A stretch of DNA of 64,000 nt from Acanthosoma haemorrhoidale (taxonomy: Eukaryota > Arthropoda > Insecta > Hemiptera > Acanthosomatidae), in assembly GCA_930367205.1 (NCBI GenBank), contig OV884015.1, forward strand, positions 84,186,841 through 84,250,840, in the 5' to 3' direction. A program made the translations under genes and the position numbers. Below are positions 1 through 13,329 of this stretch, piece after piece (the first letter of the stretch is position 1; each line of letters begins with the position of its first letter). Below the pieces are notes generated by a model, which had not been told where the DNA came from, made no database searches, and saw only the letters and a list, made by a program, of their open reading frames with translations.

Positions 1-2860
1 GACCCTTAAGTTAATTTTCTGAGAACTAATTTGCCAATGCTAAGGCATTTTATGAAAACTTTGATAATACTCTAATATATCGTTTTTAAATGACAAATTG
101 TTATAACTAATTAAATAAACTTATGTTTGCTCTCAGACTTTTGATACAGAACGGCACAATGTTGTCTGTTCTCTTAAGAAAGTGTAGGTTGATAACACAA
201 GGTCAAACAAATTATAAATATATTTGTTACTTTAAACCCTTATATTATATATTATTATGGCTAATTCATGAAATGTTTGGTTAGACATTTTATAGTCTTG
301 CGTTCTTGATCATTTAGAGTTGCAGAGTAGCAATGTACATTATTTTTTTGTGGCTTTTCGTGTACCATTTTTTATTTAATTCTAACATTTACTAACTTGA
401 ACATTTAAAACGAAAAAAAAAATGTAAATACAATAAAAACGAGGCAGAGGTAATAAAAACCCGTTATGAAAACGATCGATCGATGCCTTTGTATATTTCC
501 AATTATTTTTCACCCACCCGTTCATGGTCCACTTTTTAACTGTCGAAAGGACTTGTGCTCATGTCAAAAGCAAATTAAAATTTTATCCCAGCCAGATCCA
601 GTATTTATTTCATTCAGGAATTGGCAGCCAAAAACCTGCTGAACGTACGGATATTGTTTTCTGATTTTCGAATATTAATTTTTCTTTACTTTTGAATGTT
701 GAAGGTGGACATCCAAAGAAGAGTGGACGTTTAAACTTGAGCATCGACCACGTAGGTATGTCGATATTGCCTTACTGAAAATAACTTCTTTTAACCAAGC
801 ACTTTATTGGAAAGCACGAAGGAAAAGGCTCTTAATAGGAGGGATAGTCTTTCGTATGTCTGCCTGTATGTTCTACAATAGCGGTCGTAATGCGTAAGGC
901 GTATTTTACAACGTCTAGACATTTTCTGATTAGATTTTGGTTGAAATACCATATATAAAAAAACTAGGCATGAAAAAAAGAGAGCATATTTGCTTTTTTA
1001 ACAATCAAATTCTAAATTAAATTAATTTATTTTCAATATTTACTTAATAAAAATACCTAAGAAAAATTCACCGGTCTTGATTATGAATAAAATCGTCATT
1101 GGTGTACACATAAATGTTTATTTAGGAAATAATTTAAATAAAAGCCCAAGTTAAACCCAAAAACCCCAAATGGTAATACCAGAACATTTCTTAGTAATGT
1201 ATTATGCACTGACCCCCTATTTTTCTTTATAATTACAATATTTTAAAGTAATGGATTCTAACTGTATTTACATTCATTTATAAATTGTCTGGATATTGCT
1301 TTTAAAACATCTAGAATATAAACATCCTACTTGACAACTGCAGTGTACCTTGACTTGTCAAAAATTAAACTTTGGAGATTCCAAAATTCCCAACTTAAAG
1401 GCTGTTAAGGATTTATAGTTCTGGTTTTCCCCATGGAAAAGGAAACATTAGACGCGATGATGTAAAAATTAATTAAGGATGCAACTCTGTGGATCATTTT
1501 TCAATAGCTGGAAAGTAAAAGTCATCAAAAGATGTCCACCCAAAAATTCCGTTTATTCAACTTATTATCAGAAATACTCGTTAACCACGCGGTGTCATAT
1601 CAGTGACTGCGACCTCTTAGCTCTTGAGAATCATAATGTGTGGTTTTTTTTTTCTATTTCATATCGTAGGTTTTAACTGGTCTCCGGATCAACTGGTAAT
1701 TAGTTTCTTATTAGAACTTCAGCTAAACATAAAAACCATATCCTCTTTCAGAAATTTCAACATGCTGCATTTAATAATAATTCTCTATTTCACACTTGTT
1801 GGCAAGTCTTATCCTCCGGATCCCCTAGGCCGTCACATTTTGCAGCACTATTCCGAGTTGAGGGATGGCACTACCCTTCTGCCCTCCCCGTCGCCAATAC
1901 TTCCTTGGATCCCTACTCTTCAGTATTGTCATGATTAAAATTCCTCAATACCTTTACAACCTCATCCAATTCAAATCAAATCTCGTTGTACTAGATCTAG
2001 CCTATATCAACCTGCTTTGACTGTTGTTTTCTTAGGTCTTAAATGATATAAATGTTCATTTCTCTTTAAAAGTTTTTCTTTTATTGGCAACCGATTTCTC
2101 AGGCACCACACATCGTTTATTCCGCCTAGTGATTTATCAGTGTAGTTCACCATAACTACCTATATACATATATGAGATATATATTTATTTGTACATATGT
2201 TTGTTTCATTCATGTTCACCGACGCAATTTATATACGTATGCTACCAGGAAGTCTAGGATGGTCCTTAATGCACTTGGTTGTAAAGCTTGAATCAAAGGA
2301 AAATGCTGTTCATCCCGCTGATTTTCCATCCCTCAGGGTGAATACTAAGCACCACTGAATATTAGTCGACGATGACGACGACCTAAGCCGCAGGTAACAG
2401 TAAGTCCGACGAGCTACAAGAGGGTCGGTCCCGACAAATAGTGCCTGAGCGATGGCCACTCTAATGGGGGGCCAATTTTTATTGGCTTGTCTGACAATTT
2501 ATCGGCTGGGGATAGGAGGGGGGGCGCTCTTATTCAATCCCTCTCCTTATAGCTCTCCAGCAGATGTTATTAAGGCGGGAAATATGGCCCCCAATAACAA
2601 GCCACTGTCAGAACCCTTTTTTTGTTATAATATATTTTGCCTTTGTGAAAAGTGGTTGTCGGCGACCAAAGTCTATCGTCAACTCCACCATTTAATATGC
2701 GCTTATTTAAAAAAAAAAAAGAAAAAAAAAGGCTACTAAATTGTTGATTGGAAGGCGTCTTTAGGTTTCAGTGACACAGCCTGTTCAAGCTTATTGTTGT
2801 TTTTTATTTGGATCGGCCACTTTCAACTGCGCATCCCTTACATCATCAGACTATGATTTC
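1..2860. other. AT-rich intronic DNA
   Basis: Mostly AT-rich without genes. A GC-rich patch at 1795-1920 and another at 2270-2600 are unclassified. The frames 1479-1676, 1624-1938 and 2452-2739 have no homology that I recognise. Confidence 0.5.
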
Positions 2861-2864
2861 GTAC

Positions 2865-3030
2865 TATAAAAGTATTGATGGTTTAGTCGATTATGAAATA
2901 AAATACTTTCTGTTTTAACAGACGTCGCATGATAACCATCCCATCGAGCACTATAGTTCCTCTTCCGTCGAAATTGGGGCATAAATATAAATTAATGAAA
3001 TTTCGGAGAGGTACGTCTTTTATTTGTTTT
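2865..3030. repeat. Dispersed repeat (copy 1), unclassified
   Basis: GACGTCGCATGATAACCATCCC, shortened here to its GTCG and CCATCCC blocks, then CATAAATATAAATTAATGAA and GGAGAGGTACGTCTTTTATT occur in the same order as at 23915-24030. Confidence 0.35.
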
Positions 3031-6000
3031 TTTAAATATCAACGTCCCATGTGAAACAACCAAAAAACAACGATTCAAAATGAAATAACATACATTTATC
3101 ATACACATTTTGTAAAAAACAAATGGTAGATACATATACTATAAAAAGTATACATTAGAACAGATTTGTCATATTCTTGATATTTGTAGAATTGAGTAAT
3201 CTATCATTATTAGTTGTGTACAATCAGATGGCACAATCCACCTATCATTGTTGCATAGGCACCACTGGCTAAAAAGACTTTTATTTATAAAGAATTTAAG
3301 TAGAGTATATACTATATATGCCAGCGTGATTTAATTACAACATATATGCATATAAAAGAGTTAGTTTGTCTATACATACGATTCTAATACACAGTCCCCT
3401 ATACAGTTATTGATCCACACAAATGGAAGCAGTAACCAATTTTTTTTTTTTGTTGATAGAACAATACAGACAGAAATTCCACGTTTTAACCTTTGCCTGC
3501 TAAAAACTCAGCAGAAACAAGTAAAATATTCTATCGCAAAACAGTACCCGGTAAAGGGGATGAAATCCCAAATATTTCTTCTGCTGACGGTAACATACCA
3601 GAGGAAACCATCATTAACTTTTTCCGCAATTATCTCTGAAACTTATGTAAAGTAACTGCCTTTTCCAGTCAAACTGTGTTGGCTTGAATGTGTGATCCGC
3701 TCGTAGACGTTTAACGATTCTCAGTTCTCAGAGCACTATTTATAACTTAATCGTCACGATAATTACGATATGACAAAGAAACTATGCAATAAATATGTTC
3801 ATCTATTATCGCGGTTCTGCAAGTTCCATTTCCTCTGCTCTCACTTCTTCATAGCTTTATCTATCTATATCCTTCGTGATACGTGGTTGTTAAATAGACA
3901 TACTTTGGATCAATGCATAGAAAGTTCCAGCTAATTATTTTGGCAACTATCCTTGAGCTTAAACATTTCCTGGGAGACAAAATATTTTGTACCCACATGA
4001 AAGTTTAGCCTCTCCCTTTTTACTCAAAAATAATAAATCCTTATTCATCCCCAGTCTTTGTCGATTGTTGAAATTTAAGTCGTGTGGGTAGTCCCTAGCT
4101 AAATTGATTCGGCTTAAGTGTTGGTACTTTAATAATGCAAACAATTTTTTTTTCAAAATTGCACATCTAGAAATTGTTTGTGTTCCCATGAAAATACATG
4201 TTGTCATCTTCTGGTATAAAATAAATATAATTTTAAAGAGCTAATGTATAAAAAAAACTAATCCAGCTACTAGCATTAGTTCTTGATAAGAGTCGTTTTA
4301 AGGCTTTTCATTGTTTTTCTTTTTTATTTACATCACCTCTCAGTACTTTGTTTGCTGAGTTCATAGTACTCATCCCTTTAAGCAATTTGCTATCATTCAT
4401 TTGGATATTAAACTGCATTGTATGTATGAATAGTTGTCAAGCGGTCCTTGTTGCTTCCCTGTGAGGCTGCATTGAGATTGGCTAGGAGAGCTGCCGCATG
4501 ACTATCTACTGTCAACCACGGGACGACGTCAGCGATATTTATTAGGTCCTCTGCCAGCGCCATCTGTCATCCGCTCCCAGACAATGATTGATAGGCTTTG
4601 ATCCACAATCTATTTTTTTTATATATACTAAGGAAGATTGATTAATGAAATTAAAATGGCGGCAGGTGGCAGGGACGTCGTTGGATATTTATAATATGCC
4701 TTGTTGTTGTTATTTTTTTTAAAAATTTAATTATTTAAATATTTCCCGCGTTTATCGAACTCGGGCAGTTGTAGTGTATTTTTTTTATCGAGGTTTACAT
4801 TATACATTATTTTTTAAGTTAAAAGGAAACTTGACGTTCCAAAACAAGGTTTTATACGGGTGTGACCATCTCTATTACTTGAAAAAAGCAATAAAAGGTA
4901 GGCCTTGTCACTTTTGTTATGATTATTAGTCCTTTTTTTAGGCTTTTGATTGGTTGAAAAAACTTTTACAAGGACTTTATCTCGTTACAGCATTGGTTGG
5001 AATTCTGCATGGTCTGGTATCCATGGGAACATTGCCGATACATGATTTATATGAAAAGATCTGAAATTTAAGATTAAGTAAGATCTGTAGAGATTTATAT
5101 ATAATATTTCTATGAGGGCGGAATGAGAATCTGAACGTAGATTTATATCTTGTTATGTAGGAATGAAGTGTAGAGAGCTGATGTCACTCATGTCATGTCA
5201 TATGATGTTTGAGGGCAAACCGAACAGTAGTTTATTCACATTAATGGATTGTGGGCAACCACTGCAATCATCCCTGATTAACTTCGAGTTTTGGTTTTTG
5301 AATTTGAGTGATAAAAATTTAGGTATTCTGCTAAAGAGGTTTGTTTTTGTAATACGCAGGCCAATTTCAAAAGAATTTAAAAGTTTTTGAAGGTTTAAGA
5401 ACACGTTTTGGTGGCAAAAAAGGTTATACAAAGCATTCACTCGAATTCGGAAAGCATCCTCTGCTTTCATTTATTTAGTTCCATCTGTCTGATGGACTGT
5501 ATATATGTGTTTCTGCTACGTTCGGTCACCGGAGCAAATATATTTGTAATTCATAAATAAATAAAAGGTATTAAAATATAAATATTGTATATTGTTATTA
5601 ACTTACCTTATGCTCGTGACTACGCCGCTACGCTTTGGTCAGACGAATAAAATATTTAGGATGGGTTTAGGATGCCATTTATTTATTTGATTAACCTACC
5701 AAACTGTCAGTGTGATGCATATTGGGATTAAAATTGACACCATTGACCCGAATTGACTTCTGCCCTGAATTGTATTATTTCCCAAAGGTGAATTTCATCA
5801 ATGGGAGGTTTAGTTGAATATTATAAGTGAAGAAGCGTACTGGGCTTTACGATAAAACTAATGAATAATTAAAATGAAATGTAATTAAATGAAATAAAAT
5901 GATAGATATTAATGCATTCTCGTTAAAAAGTAAATATTAACATAAATGTCCTTCTCTTACTGTACAACATTGCTTTCAAGGGAAATCCTCTTGCTCATTA

Positions 6001-6450
6001 TCACCTCTGACAGAGGCCTATCCCTCTAGTTTTCAACTGATCCTGAATTTATCCCTGTCCAGACTGTTCTGTCAAGAACTGACCTACCTGACTCTTGGTC
6101 CTCTTTCTGAAACAAGACGATTCGCTCTACTTGGGCTCACCAGTCTGGTGTGTCTATAAAGAACTACTAGCTACTGTTAGTTTATCTTATTTCTACGGTA
6201 TTACAAATTATGTACAAGTGGTAAGTTCCAGAAATAACAGCTCTAAGATAACAGTTACATAATTGATCCAATTGATCTGAAATTTTAAAGAACACATCCA
6301 GTTCCAGAGTGATTTGCCCATGAACAATATGAGACATCAGGCACAACGCAGACAATTCTTGTTATTTTTTATTGTCTTTCCACGGCCTTAGTTCCTTCAT
6401 TCATATGTATATATTTAAAAAATACAGTTTGGCTAATTAATATTAAAAAA
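3031..6450. other. AT-rich intronic DNA
   Basis: No gene or recognisable element. A GC-richer patch at 4440-4590 contains AGCGCCATCTG (4556-4566), which resembles part of a CTCF-type insulator motif; support is weak. Confidence 0.5.
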
Positions 6451-6462
6451 ATTATTTATTTT

Positions 6463-6842
6463 GAAAAAATGCTAAGAAATGAAACCCAGGTTCAACTGGT
6501 ATAAGGCAGTGACGTTTGTTGGCCCAAATCATCCTACTCCAGAGTGCCGCTGCCAAGTGTTGCTGATCCGACGGTCTCTGCACTTGAGTGCTCGGAGAGG
6601 CTGTTGATCTCATCTCGACCTCAGGTCTGCCGGTCACGTTCTGGCGAGAGTCTGCCCTTTCAGCCAAGGGGAAAAGGGAAATCCACCTCTCTGTAGTCCC
6701 TATTGGCCGTGGATAATGCTATTTAGCAATTGAGAGCGAGCTGATCCTAGCATCCACTTAGGGGCGCTCGCTTATCTGGCTCCTGACGCCATTGGGTAGA
6801 GTCAATCGCCTTTGGCCGTCGTCGAGAAACGCCTGGAATTTG
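6463..6842. mobile_element. GC-rich inserted block flanked by a direct repeat, unclassified
   Basis: About 380 bp of GC-rich sequence is bounded by TTATTTATTTT on both sides (6452-6462 and 6843-6853), as expected for a target duplication, though the repeat is low in complexity. The interior has no recognised protein motif. The minus-strand frame 6452-6667 is unrecognised. Confidence 0.4.
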
Positions 6843-6854
6843 TTATTTATTTTT

Positions 6855-8690
6855 TTTTTTGAGGGAAGAAAGTGTGTTCAACATGCTAGTAGCCAAATAA
6901 CTATTAAACATAAAAAGTAGATGTTTTCTATAATATTCTAGATGAATCTTTTTTTCTTTTTACCCATAAAGATAAGGTTCCCTCATGGACTTCGTACATT
7001 GATGGGAATTCTAGATGATCCATGAATAAGTAGTCTTGCTATTTTTTTTTTTTTTTTTTATGTCAAATAATTTTTTAGTAAACTTAGATTAGTCACGTTT
7101 TTTGCAGACCAACTTATAACTGCGGTTACCCATGTTCTATCGTCGGCTCGCCTAAAGATTTTTCTTTGGAGGATTGGTCGGGGTTCACTCAGCCTCGAAA
7201 GGACAAATTAATAGCTAGTCAAATAAATAATTTGAAAATCCGATTATAAGGATAATGATTATAAGGATTATAAAAACCGAATTTAGGGTTAAGAGGTGAG
7301 GCCCACTTCATGGGACACTTTGTCGCATATTTATGTTTATTAACGAAATTACATGCTTTAAATATATACAAACGAAATAAAGAACCTAGAAAATGAAGAA
7401 AACCTATTGCGAGTTTCCCACGGTTCTCGGCCTGTGTTTCTTAAAAAATATTTAGATTGCACATTTACCTAAAAATTCCGGGAAGGTGTTAAATATCCAA
7501 TTACTGTTGTTGCCTCCCAAAAATTTAATTTCAATCGGATTATCATTTCAATTATTTTACATCAATGTTTTAATGTGTTCTTATCCACCCACTGGGGGGT
7601 GGATAGAAATTCAGATCATTAGTAGTTCCAAGCTGAGAACATAAAATTATTAAGCTAGTTAGTTTTTTATTTCAAACCACCTGTGTTTACAAACTGAGCA
7701 TATTTCGTTTTGTAAAATATACCTCTAAAACTGTCTGATTGTTTGTGTCATTTTTACTACCAGTGCTACAGAACATACAAAAAGACCATTCCTAAATGAA
7801 AATGGATTCTCTCCCTTCGGGCTCTACAGTAAATAACCTTGTTTGCCCCTAATATCCCAAGTAATGATATATTTTATTTCACAGCTACTATTATTTGATT
7901 TTTTATATAATTATACTTTTTTCTATTAATCAGATATTTCTATGACGGAGCAGCCAAAACATAGATATTCACAATAAATCACAGTTATAAGTGACTATAA
8001 TTAGTCCCTGTCAGTCCTATCAATCCACATGAATTATATTTTCAGTTCCTGCCCGTCTGTTATTCAGACAAGAATAAAATCTGCACATATGTTACTCAGT
8101 TTCTGTAGAGAAGTATACATCCTAGGAAAATATATAGATACATTTAGAATATGTGATGTGTGTGTTATGTTCCCAACAGCCGCGTACGTGCGCAGATGAA
8201 TCACTATCTTGATGATTCAGGCGGTCTCAAACGTAGTGGTTGAATGGAACGGCTTGCCTTGCAATCCCTCGACCTGACGGAGGCTGAAACCCCTTTCAAA
8301 GATACCTGAGCCTCTTGGAACAATCATCGCTCCTTATATACTCATAGGCTAGTTAGGAAACTGGTCTATAATAAGGGCAGGATTTAGTACAATTAACAAT
8401 CTCTATAGTTTATAATTATTGAGCTTGTTAATGTTCGAAATCTCAGCAGTTGATTTTTTATGAGGTGACTCCTTAACATCGGCTACTACTAATTAAATTA
8501 ATATTTCCGCGATTTAAAGATTATCTTGTTAATTGGACTTTTATTATCAATACACTTTTTCAACTAATTCATTTATTTTTTTTAATAAATTAAGGTGTTT
8601 CAAAATTGTTCATATTTCAGTAGAATTTCTATTTGACAGAATATAATCGATATATGAGAAATTGTGTATTATGTGGTATTGGCCCAATTT
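6855..8690. other. AT-rich intronic DNA
   Basis: Nothing recognised except a poly-T run near 7042-7059 and a GC-richer patch at 8170-8320 without motif. Confidence 0.5.
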
Positions 8691-8694
8691 TATT

Positions 8695-9010
8695 AATTCA
8701 ATAACAACTTTATTATGATGAAATTACAATCTGCCTTTACTTAATAGGCAATAAATAATTGAGATAAGTGTTTTCATTCATACCATATTTACAATTCATC
8801 ATTCGTTCGCACATTCATACAATATTTCAAACATTTACAAACAGCCCAAGGGCCCCCCAAGTCCACACGGTTGTTGCCTCCCTCGCAAGCGAAAGAGGAA
8901 GCGAAGTCTCGGGAAGTCCCTCACGCTCCCCCACCAGCCACGTCACCGGATACGAGCCAGTGGAGGCTGACGAAGAGCGCGTGAGCCACATACGCTCAGG
9001 ACATGATTGG
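8695..9010 (-). mobile_element. Lineage A LINE 3' tail, 5'-truncated
   Basis: Read on the minus strand this matches the 3' UTR of the element at 20690-23020: a CGTCAGCCTCCACTGG stretch, the CTCCGTTTCCTC-like box, CTTGG..GGCCCTTGGGCTGT, GAATGA repeats and the terminal GCAGATTGTAATTTC. Its 5' break is at about 9010 (CATGATTGG). No coding sequence is left; overlapping frames on both strands here are incidental. Confidence 0.75.
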
Positions 9011-9029
9011 AACGTAAATAAGCGTGGAA

Positions 9030-9150
9030 AATAAATAATTAACCAACAAAGAAAAATTTGCTGGCAAGGATTGGGACGGGAATCGGATACTTTTATAATA
9101 TCCGATAAGCCGAAAGCACTACCAGATGAGCTACCTTGTCGCCGTCCTAC
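9030..9150 (-). mobile_element. tRNA-derived SINE
   Basis: The minus strand shows an A-box-like GGTAGCTCATCTGGTAGTGC followed by a B-box-like CCGATTCCCGTCC, then a tail TTTCTTTGTTGGTTAATTAT. This is a tRNA-like head plus the tail shared with the copies at 9415, 18065 and 55182. Confidence 0.6.
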
Positions 9151-9189
9151 CCCCCCCCCTACCCCCCTGTTCAAAGCTATCAAATTGGG

Positions 9190-9335
9190 AAAATTAATAA
9201 ATGAGGGAAAATGAGATGGAATTTATAGGAGTGAGGAAGGGCCTCCTTGAAGATGGAGTAAACTAATTAAGGAGTGTGGGAGACTTCGAGTGAGGTGTCT
9301 AAGAAGAGTGGTGAAAATCCACTAGGAGTTGGCTT
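9190..9335 (-). mobile_element. Diverged lineage B LINE tail (tentative)
   Basis: Blocks such as ATGAGGGAAAAT, CTCCTTGAAGATGG, ATTAAGGAGTGTGGGA and GTGGTGAAAATCCACT follow the same order as in the tail at 52160-52446, but with many changes. This could be an older copy of the same 3' UTR. Confidence 0.4.
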
Positions 9336-9414
9336 TGCCACGATTCAAAACTTTCTCAAATGTGGATTCTCTTGCGTACAATGTTCGCAAGAGTTTCACC
9401 AAATAGAATTCAGA

Positions 9415-9532
9415 TTGGAAAGAAGGGTAGCTCGGTTTGCTTAAGCTACCGACTGGATGTTGAGGAGGTCCCGAGTTTGAGCCCCAATACCAGTAACATT
9501 TTCTTTGCGTGTTAATTATTAATAATTATAAT
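9415..9532 (+). mobile_element. tRNA-derived SINE
   Basis: The head has GGGTAGCTCGGTTTGC (A box) and CCGAGTTTGAGCCCC (B box). It is followed by TTTCTTTGCGTG and then TTAATTATTAATAATT, the family tail. It does not fold as a normal tRNA acceptor stem, so it is not a tRNA gene. Confidence 0.6.
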
Positions 9533-9889
9533 CGATATTCATTGATCAATATTTTTTTTATTTCATAAAATAGTTTGTTAATTACTAATTATTTCTGATT
9601 TCCCCTTTATCAATTTCAAGTTAATAGAGCTTTACAGGAGTACTGTTTTTGAATCGTTTCATTTCTAGATTCGAAGGTTTTCGATTTCGATTCCGTTAAT
9701 GCTGTTTTAACATCTGGGCCTTTCTCTTTCATTTTGATATTTTAGAAAATTAAAGACGGAATTCTAATAATTCCATAAAAATGTCTCAAGTGACCACATT
9801 ATACTCAGGTACGGTAGGATAAATACTTTAACGAACTTAAAAAAAATACCAAGTATCATATGCTGATTATCTATTGTCTACAAGTTGTT

Positions 9890-10335
9890 GGCACAATAGG
9901 CCTATAGAAATGACCGCCCTATCCCACTAAAACCTAACCAGGAAGCCTGACGGAGTAACGACGACAGAGGTGCAGACAAGGGCATCTGGACCGGAGTCAG
10001 ACCTCTGAGGACGGCCGTTGGTGGTGGGGGTCCCCCTGGTATTCCCTTGCACACTACGTGCTCCTGTGTTTATGCACGGTACAGGCTGCAGAATACGGAA
10101 TCACACGGCGATAACCTCTTATCTCCCTGCTGGCCACTAACAACATGTCCACCTTCTTCCTTCCTATAAGCTCCCCCCCGGACCCCCTCTTTGCCCCAGA
10201 ACCCCCTTTTTAGTTTTATTTTCCCTCGCTTACAGATAACGCGTTCTACCTTCGCATTCGGGATAAATTACAGCAGTCTCTTCCTTCCGCTCGGTGTTTA
10301 TCTCCCTCCTGGGTCCTTAGCTTCTTCCCTTTCCC
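9890..10335. other. GC-rich block, unclassified
   Basis: A GC-rich insert-like block (polypyrimidine in its right half) lies in AT-rich DNA. No protein motif, terminal repeat or target duplication was found. Confidence 0.4.
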
Positions 10336-10339
10336 GTTA

Positions 10340-11555
10340 GTACTCTGCATGAAAAATAACCGGAATTATATTACCTTGGAGTTTTGCAAGAGGAACGAAT
10401 GTTTAATCATGTAATAGATATGAACTGGCTCTGAACCATTGTGGTGTGGTTTTGTGGTAACAAACACACGATTTTTCTCGCGCCATTTCTCTGCATTACA
10501 TCGATTTTTACTACTCTAAATTATGATATTTTATGATTAAACATATACGAAAGTTAATTATTTACCAAACGAACACATTTTTAACGTTTAATATTTCACT
10601 TAGTTATGTTTTAAGCAATAACCACTGGGCATATTTCTGAGCCTTGAAATAAATACCTTTTAAATCACTCCGTATCCAAATAAAAATATAACCTCTGCAT
10701 TTGGGCTCACATTTATATACAATGTTTTTTTTATAATGTAATAGAAAAATGGAAACAATATAGAAATTTACATCACAATCATGGAAGCACCAATTACTAC
10801 ATACAATTCTTTAACAATCTCCAAAATCACAAGTTAAAACTCATTATCAACGACCGAATACTAAATGGAAAACAAAGAACGGAACTAATAGGAAACAGGA
10901 TACACAAACAAAAAAACTTGCCCTTCTACTGAACAAACATCGTCCGCTATATTTAGCCCTGTTTTACTGAAATCTCTTAGACAACCTAACAAAGGAAATA
11001 ATCACAATTCTGTTTAATTGTATGAGATTCTTGTGCGATTTATAGCTTAGATGTTTTCCTAGTGCGACCGATATTCTCATCCAATAGTTTTTTGTGGAAC
11101 AGATGTCCAGATCATGAAATTGATGTGCTTGATAATACACGTCAGTTTTGGTCTGATCTTTATTCTTTCTCCGAGTTCGAGAGTCATCATCTTTCATTCC
11201 TTGGCCAGTCCCAAGATTGTTTCGACCTCAATTCTTCTGATTTCTGCATATTTGTTTTCTTTTAACATCCTAGGACTCAGGCTGACCTCCAAAAATAAAT
11301 TTGTCCAGGCTTAATTAGAAAATACAAAGTTGTTTATTTTTGTTTTAGAAAGTATGCTGATGCTCTAACATATAGTGTTCATCATTACTATGGCTTGCCG
11401 ATGTGGTCATTACTATGTAATTTATTTTCAACGACGGTTGTTTGAATTAGTAAAAAGAGGGACCGTTCCAACGAAGGCTGGATGGACAGCCCCCGTGTAA
11501 GAGATCAGAAGTAATCGTATTGTCGACTATTTAATTGGTGACCCGGGGTATAATT
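10340..11555. other. AT-rich intronic DNA
   Basis: No element recognised. The overlapping short frames around 10964-11314 on both strands have no homology. Confidence 0.5.
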
Positions 11556-11559
11556 AATT

Positions 11560-11870
11560 AAATAAGAGACGAGCCCAGCGGTCAATGGAAAGGGCAAATT
11601 TCTCGACAGGTAGATATCGAGGGCTTGGCCAGGTCGGGCTTTGATCTGCGGCTCGGGTCATGTCAAAGCCCACTTCCACCCCTCTCTTCTTTCTGTCGCT
11701 TTTTATCCAGTCCTCTTTTTGTCTCCGCTACCCCACCCCTACCCCCAGTCCCTCAGTCCCAAACCCCGCGTGGATTTGTGCTTTATAGGCTTTCCCCAAT
11801 CCAGATCCAACACGGCCAGGGTAACTGCTTTATTCAGCTGTTTTATATAGGAGGAGGCTCTTGTGAAAAT
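11560..11870. other. GC-rich block, unclassified
   Basis: This block is pyrimidine-rich on the plus strand. The frames 11625-11888 and 11641-11850 are rich in Pro, Ser and Leu, which is what a CT-rich strand gives by chance. No homology was recognised. Confidence 0.4.
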
Positions 11871-12017
11871 AAAGAAAAATGGGAATAATAAGTTAAGCAT
11901 AAAAAAACAACACAAAAAAATATCGGGTTTCCCTTGAAACTTTCTGTATTTTGAGGTAAAAATGAATACAATAGCTATGTCACATTAAGAGAGTTGGTAA
12001 CCTAGCCATTTTATTTA

Positions 12018-12310
12018 TTTTTGACTCATGGACTAGAACTATGGGGTACATCCAAACCGTCCAACATCAAACGAATTCAGACTGCTCAGAAATGTACTCC
12101 ACCAGTCTTCTTTATTACGAACTTATCCCTAAACAGTAAAATCTATGTGCCATACTCCATATGGCCTTGACAAGAATTTCTGAATTTAACGAAAACTTCT
12201 ATTGTAAATAGAAAAGAAGGTCAGGGTACTGGCACTTGCAACCATTCTACATCATACCATGAGCAACTGTGGCTTTCTAAGTCTCTCTTTGGTCTACGCC
12301 ACATCGCGAA
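12018..12310 (+). mobile_element. Jockey-like LINE fragment (C-terminal RT region), third subtype
   Basis: Around 12024-12095 one frame reads THGLELWGTSKPSNIKRIQ, the conserved block after the RT domain of Jockey-type proteins; the lineage A copy has YGIELWGRPKTSNIKRIQ at 22388. The text then continues in decayed form for about 200 bp. The 3' boundary is not clear. Confidence 0.7.
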
Positions 12311-12889
12311 ACGGTGGGCAAGAGCGATTTACCCCTGACATGAGTGTATCATCACAATCATGAACTCAATTGTATTTTTCTAATTTATAAGCAAACGAAA
12401 TAAAAGGCGTTGAACGTAGTCAAAAAATTAAATTAATTTAATGGGACGATGTGTGAATTGCCGTGTGCTGAAATTGAAATACACTACGGCGTTAGACACC
12501 AAAGGGCTAACAATCCTGGGGTTCATAGTTGACCACTTTCAAGTATTGAGTTTTCAGTAATTAATTATCTATTACAAAGATTTTCTTAGCTTTAGCATCG
12601 TAGGGGCTTCAAGTAAAAATGGAGAATTACATGTGTTTAGATTGAGTAAACTGTAAGATAAGCAGGACGCATTCAGATAACTTCAAAACGTATAATATTT
12701 TGCAAATCTATTCACAATTATATACCGAAACGGGAAAGTATTTTAAGTCTTGGGTTCCATTGAAAATTAAAAAAAACGAATTTGATTTCAAATTTGAATC
12801 CGACATTGAATAGCCTTTTTATTCTACGAAACGTTCTCTACTAATAAATTCGATATAAATCTAACTAGTAAAGCCGGTATTCCAACAAG

Positions 12890-13320
12890 TATCTAAATTC
12901 GCGGCTAACCATGAGCTCCTCGCTCAAACGGGAACTCAGTTGAACAAATTCCGGTCCTCGAAGAGTCCGACTGTACCCCTGGGCCATGCTGATACGAACC
13001 AGCCAGCGGTAATCCTTTATTTACAGCTTATCGCTAATCCTTTAAAGCTCTAATGTTCTCCAGCAATTTATCACCTGCGACCATTTGTAACTCCGGGGGC
13101 TGGAGTTCCACGCTCTGAAGCCTAATAGAATTCCAGGTAGACCATCCATTAATGCTTCAGCAAGGCCTTTAGCCGGATCGATTTTTATGCATTCGATGTC
13201 GGCGTTTGTCCCCTGAAGTGAAGCTCTTGTGTCGGCTTTCAAGCGGGCTTTAGCTTTGAGAGTTCCGCAGTTCTAGTTTTCGCTGCTGACTAATGGTTTT
13301 GGATTTAGAGACATTACCGT
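12890..13320. other. GC-rich block, unclassified
   Basis: A moderately GC-rich region with sharp edges. The minus-strand frame 13042-13242 (66 codons) has no recognisable motif. Probably an old inserted repeat. Confidence 0.35.
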
Positions 13321-13329
13321 ATTGAAACT

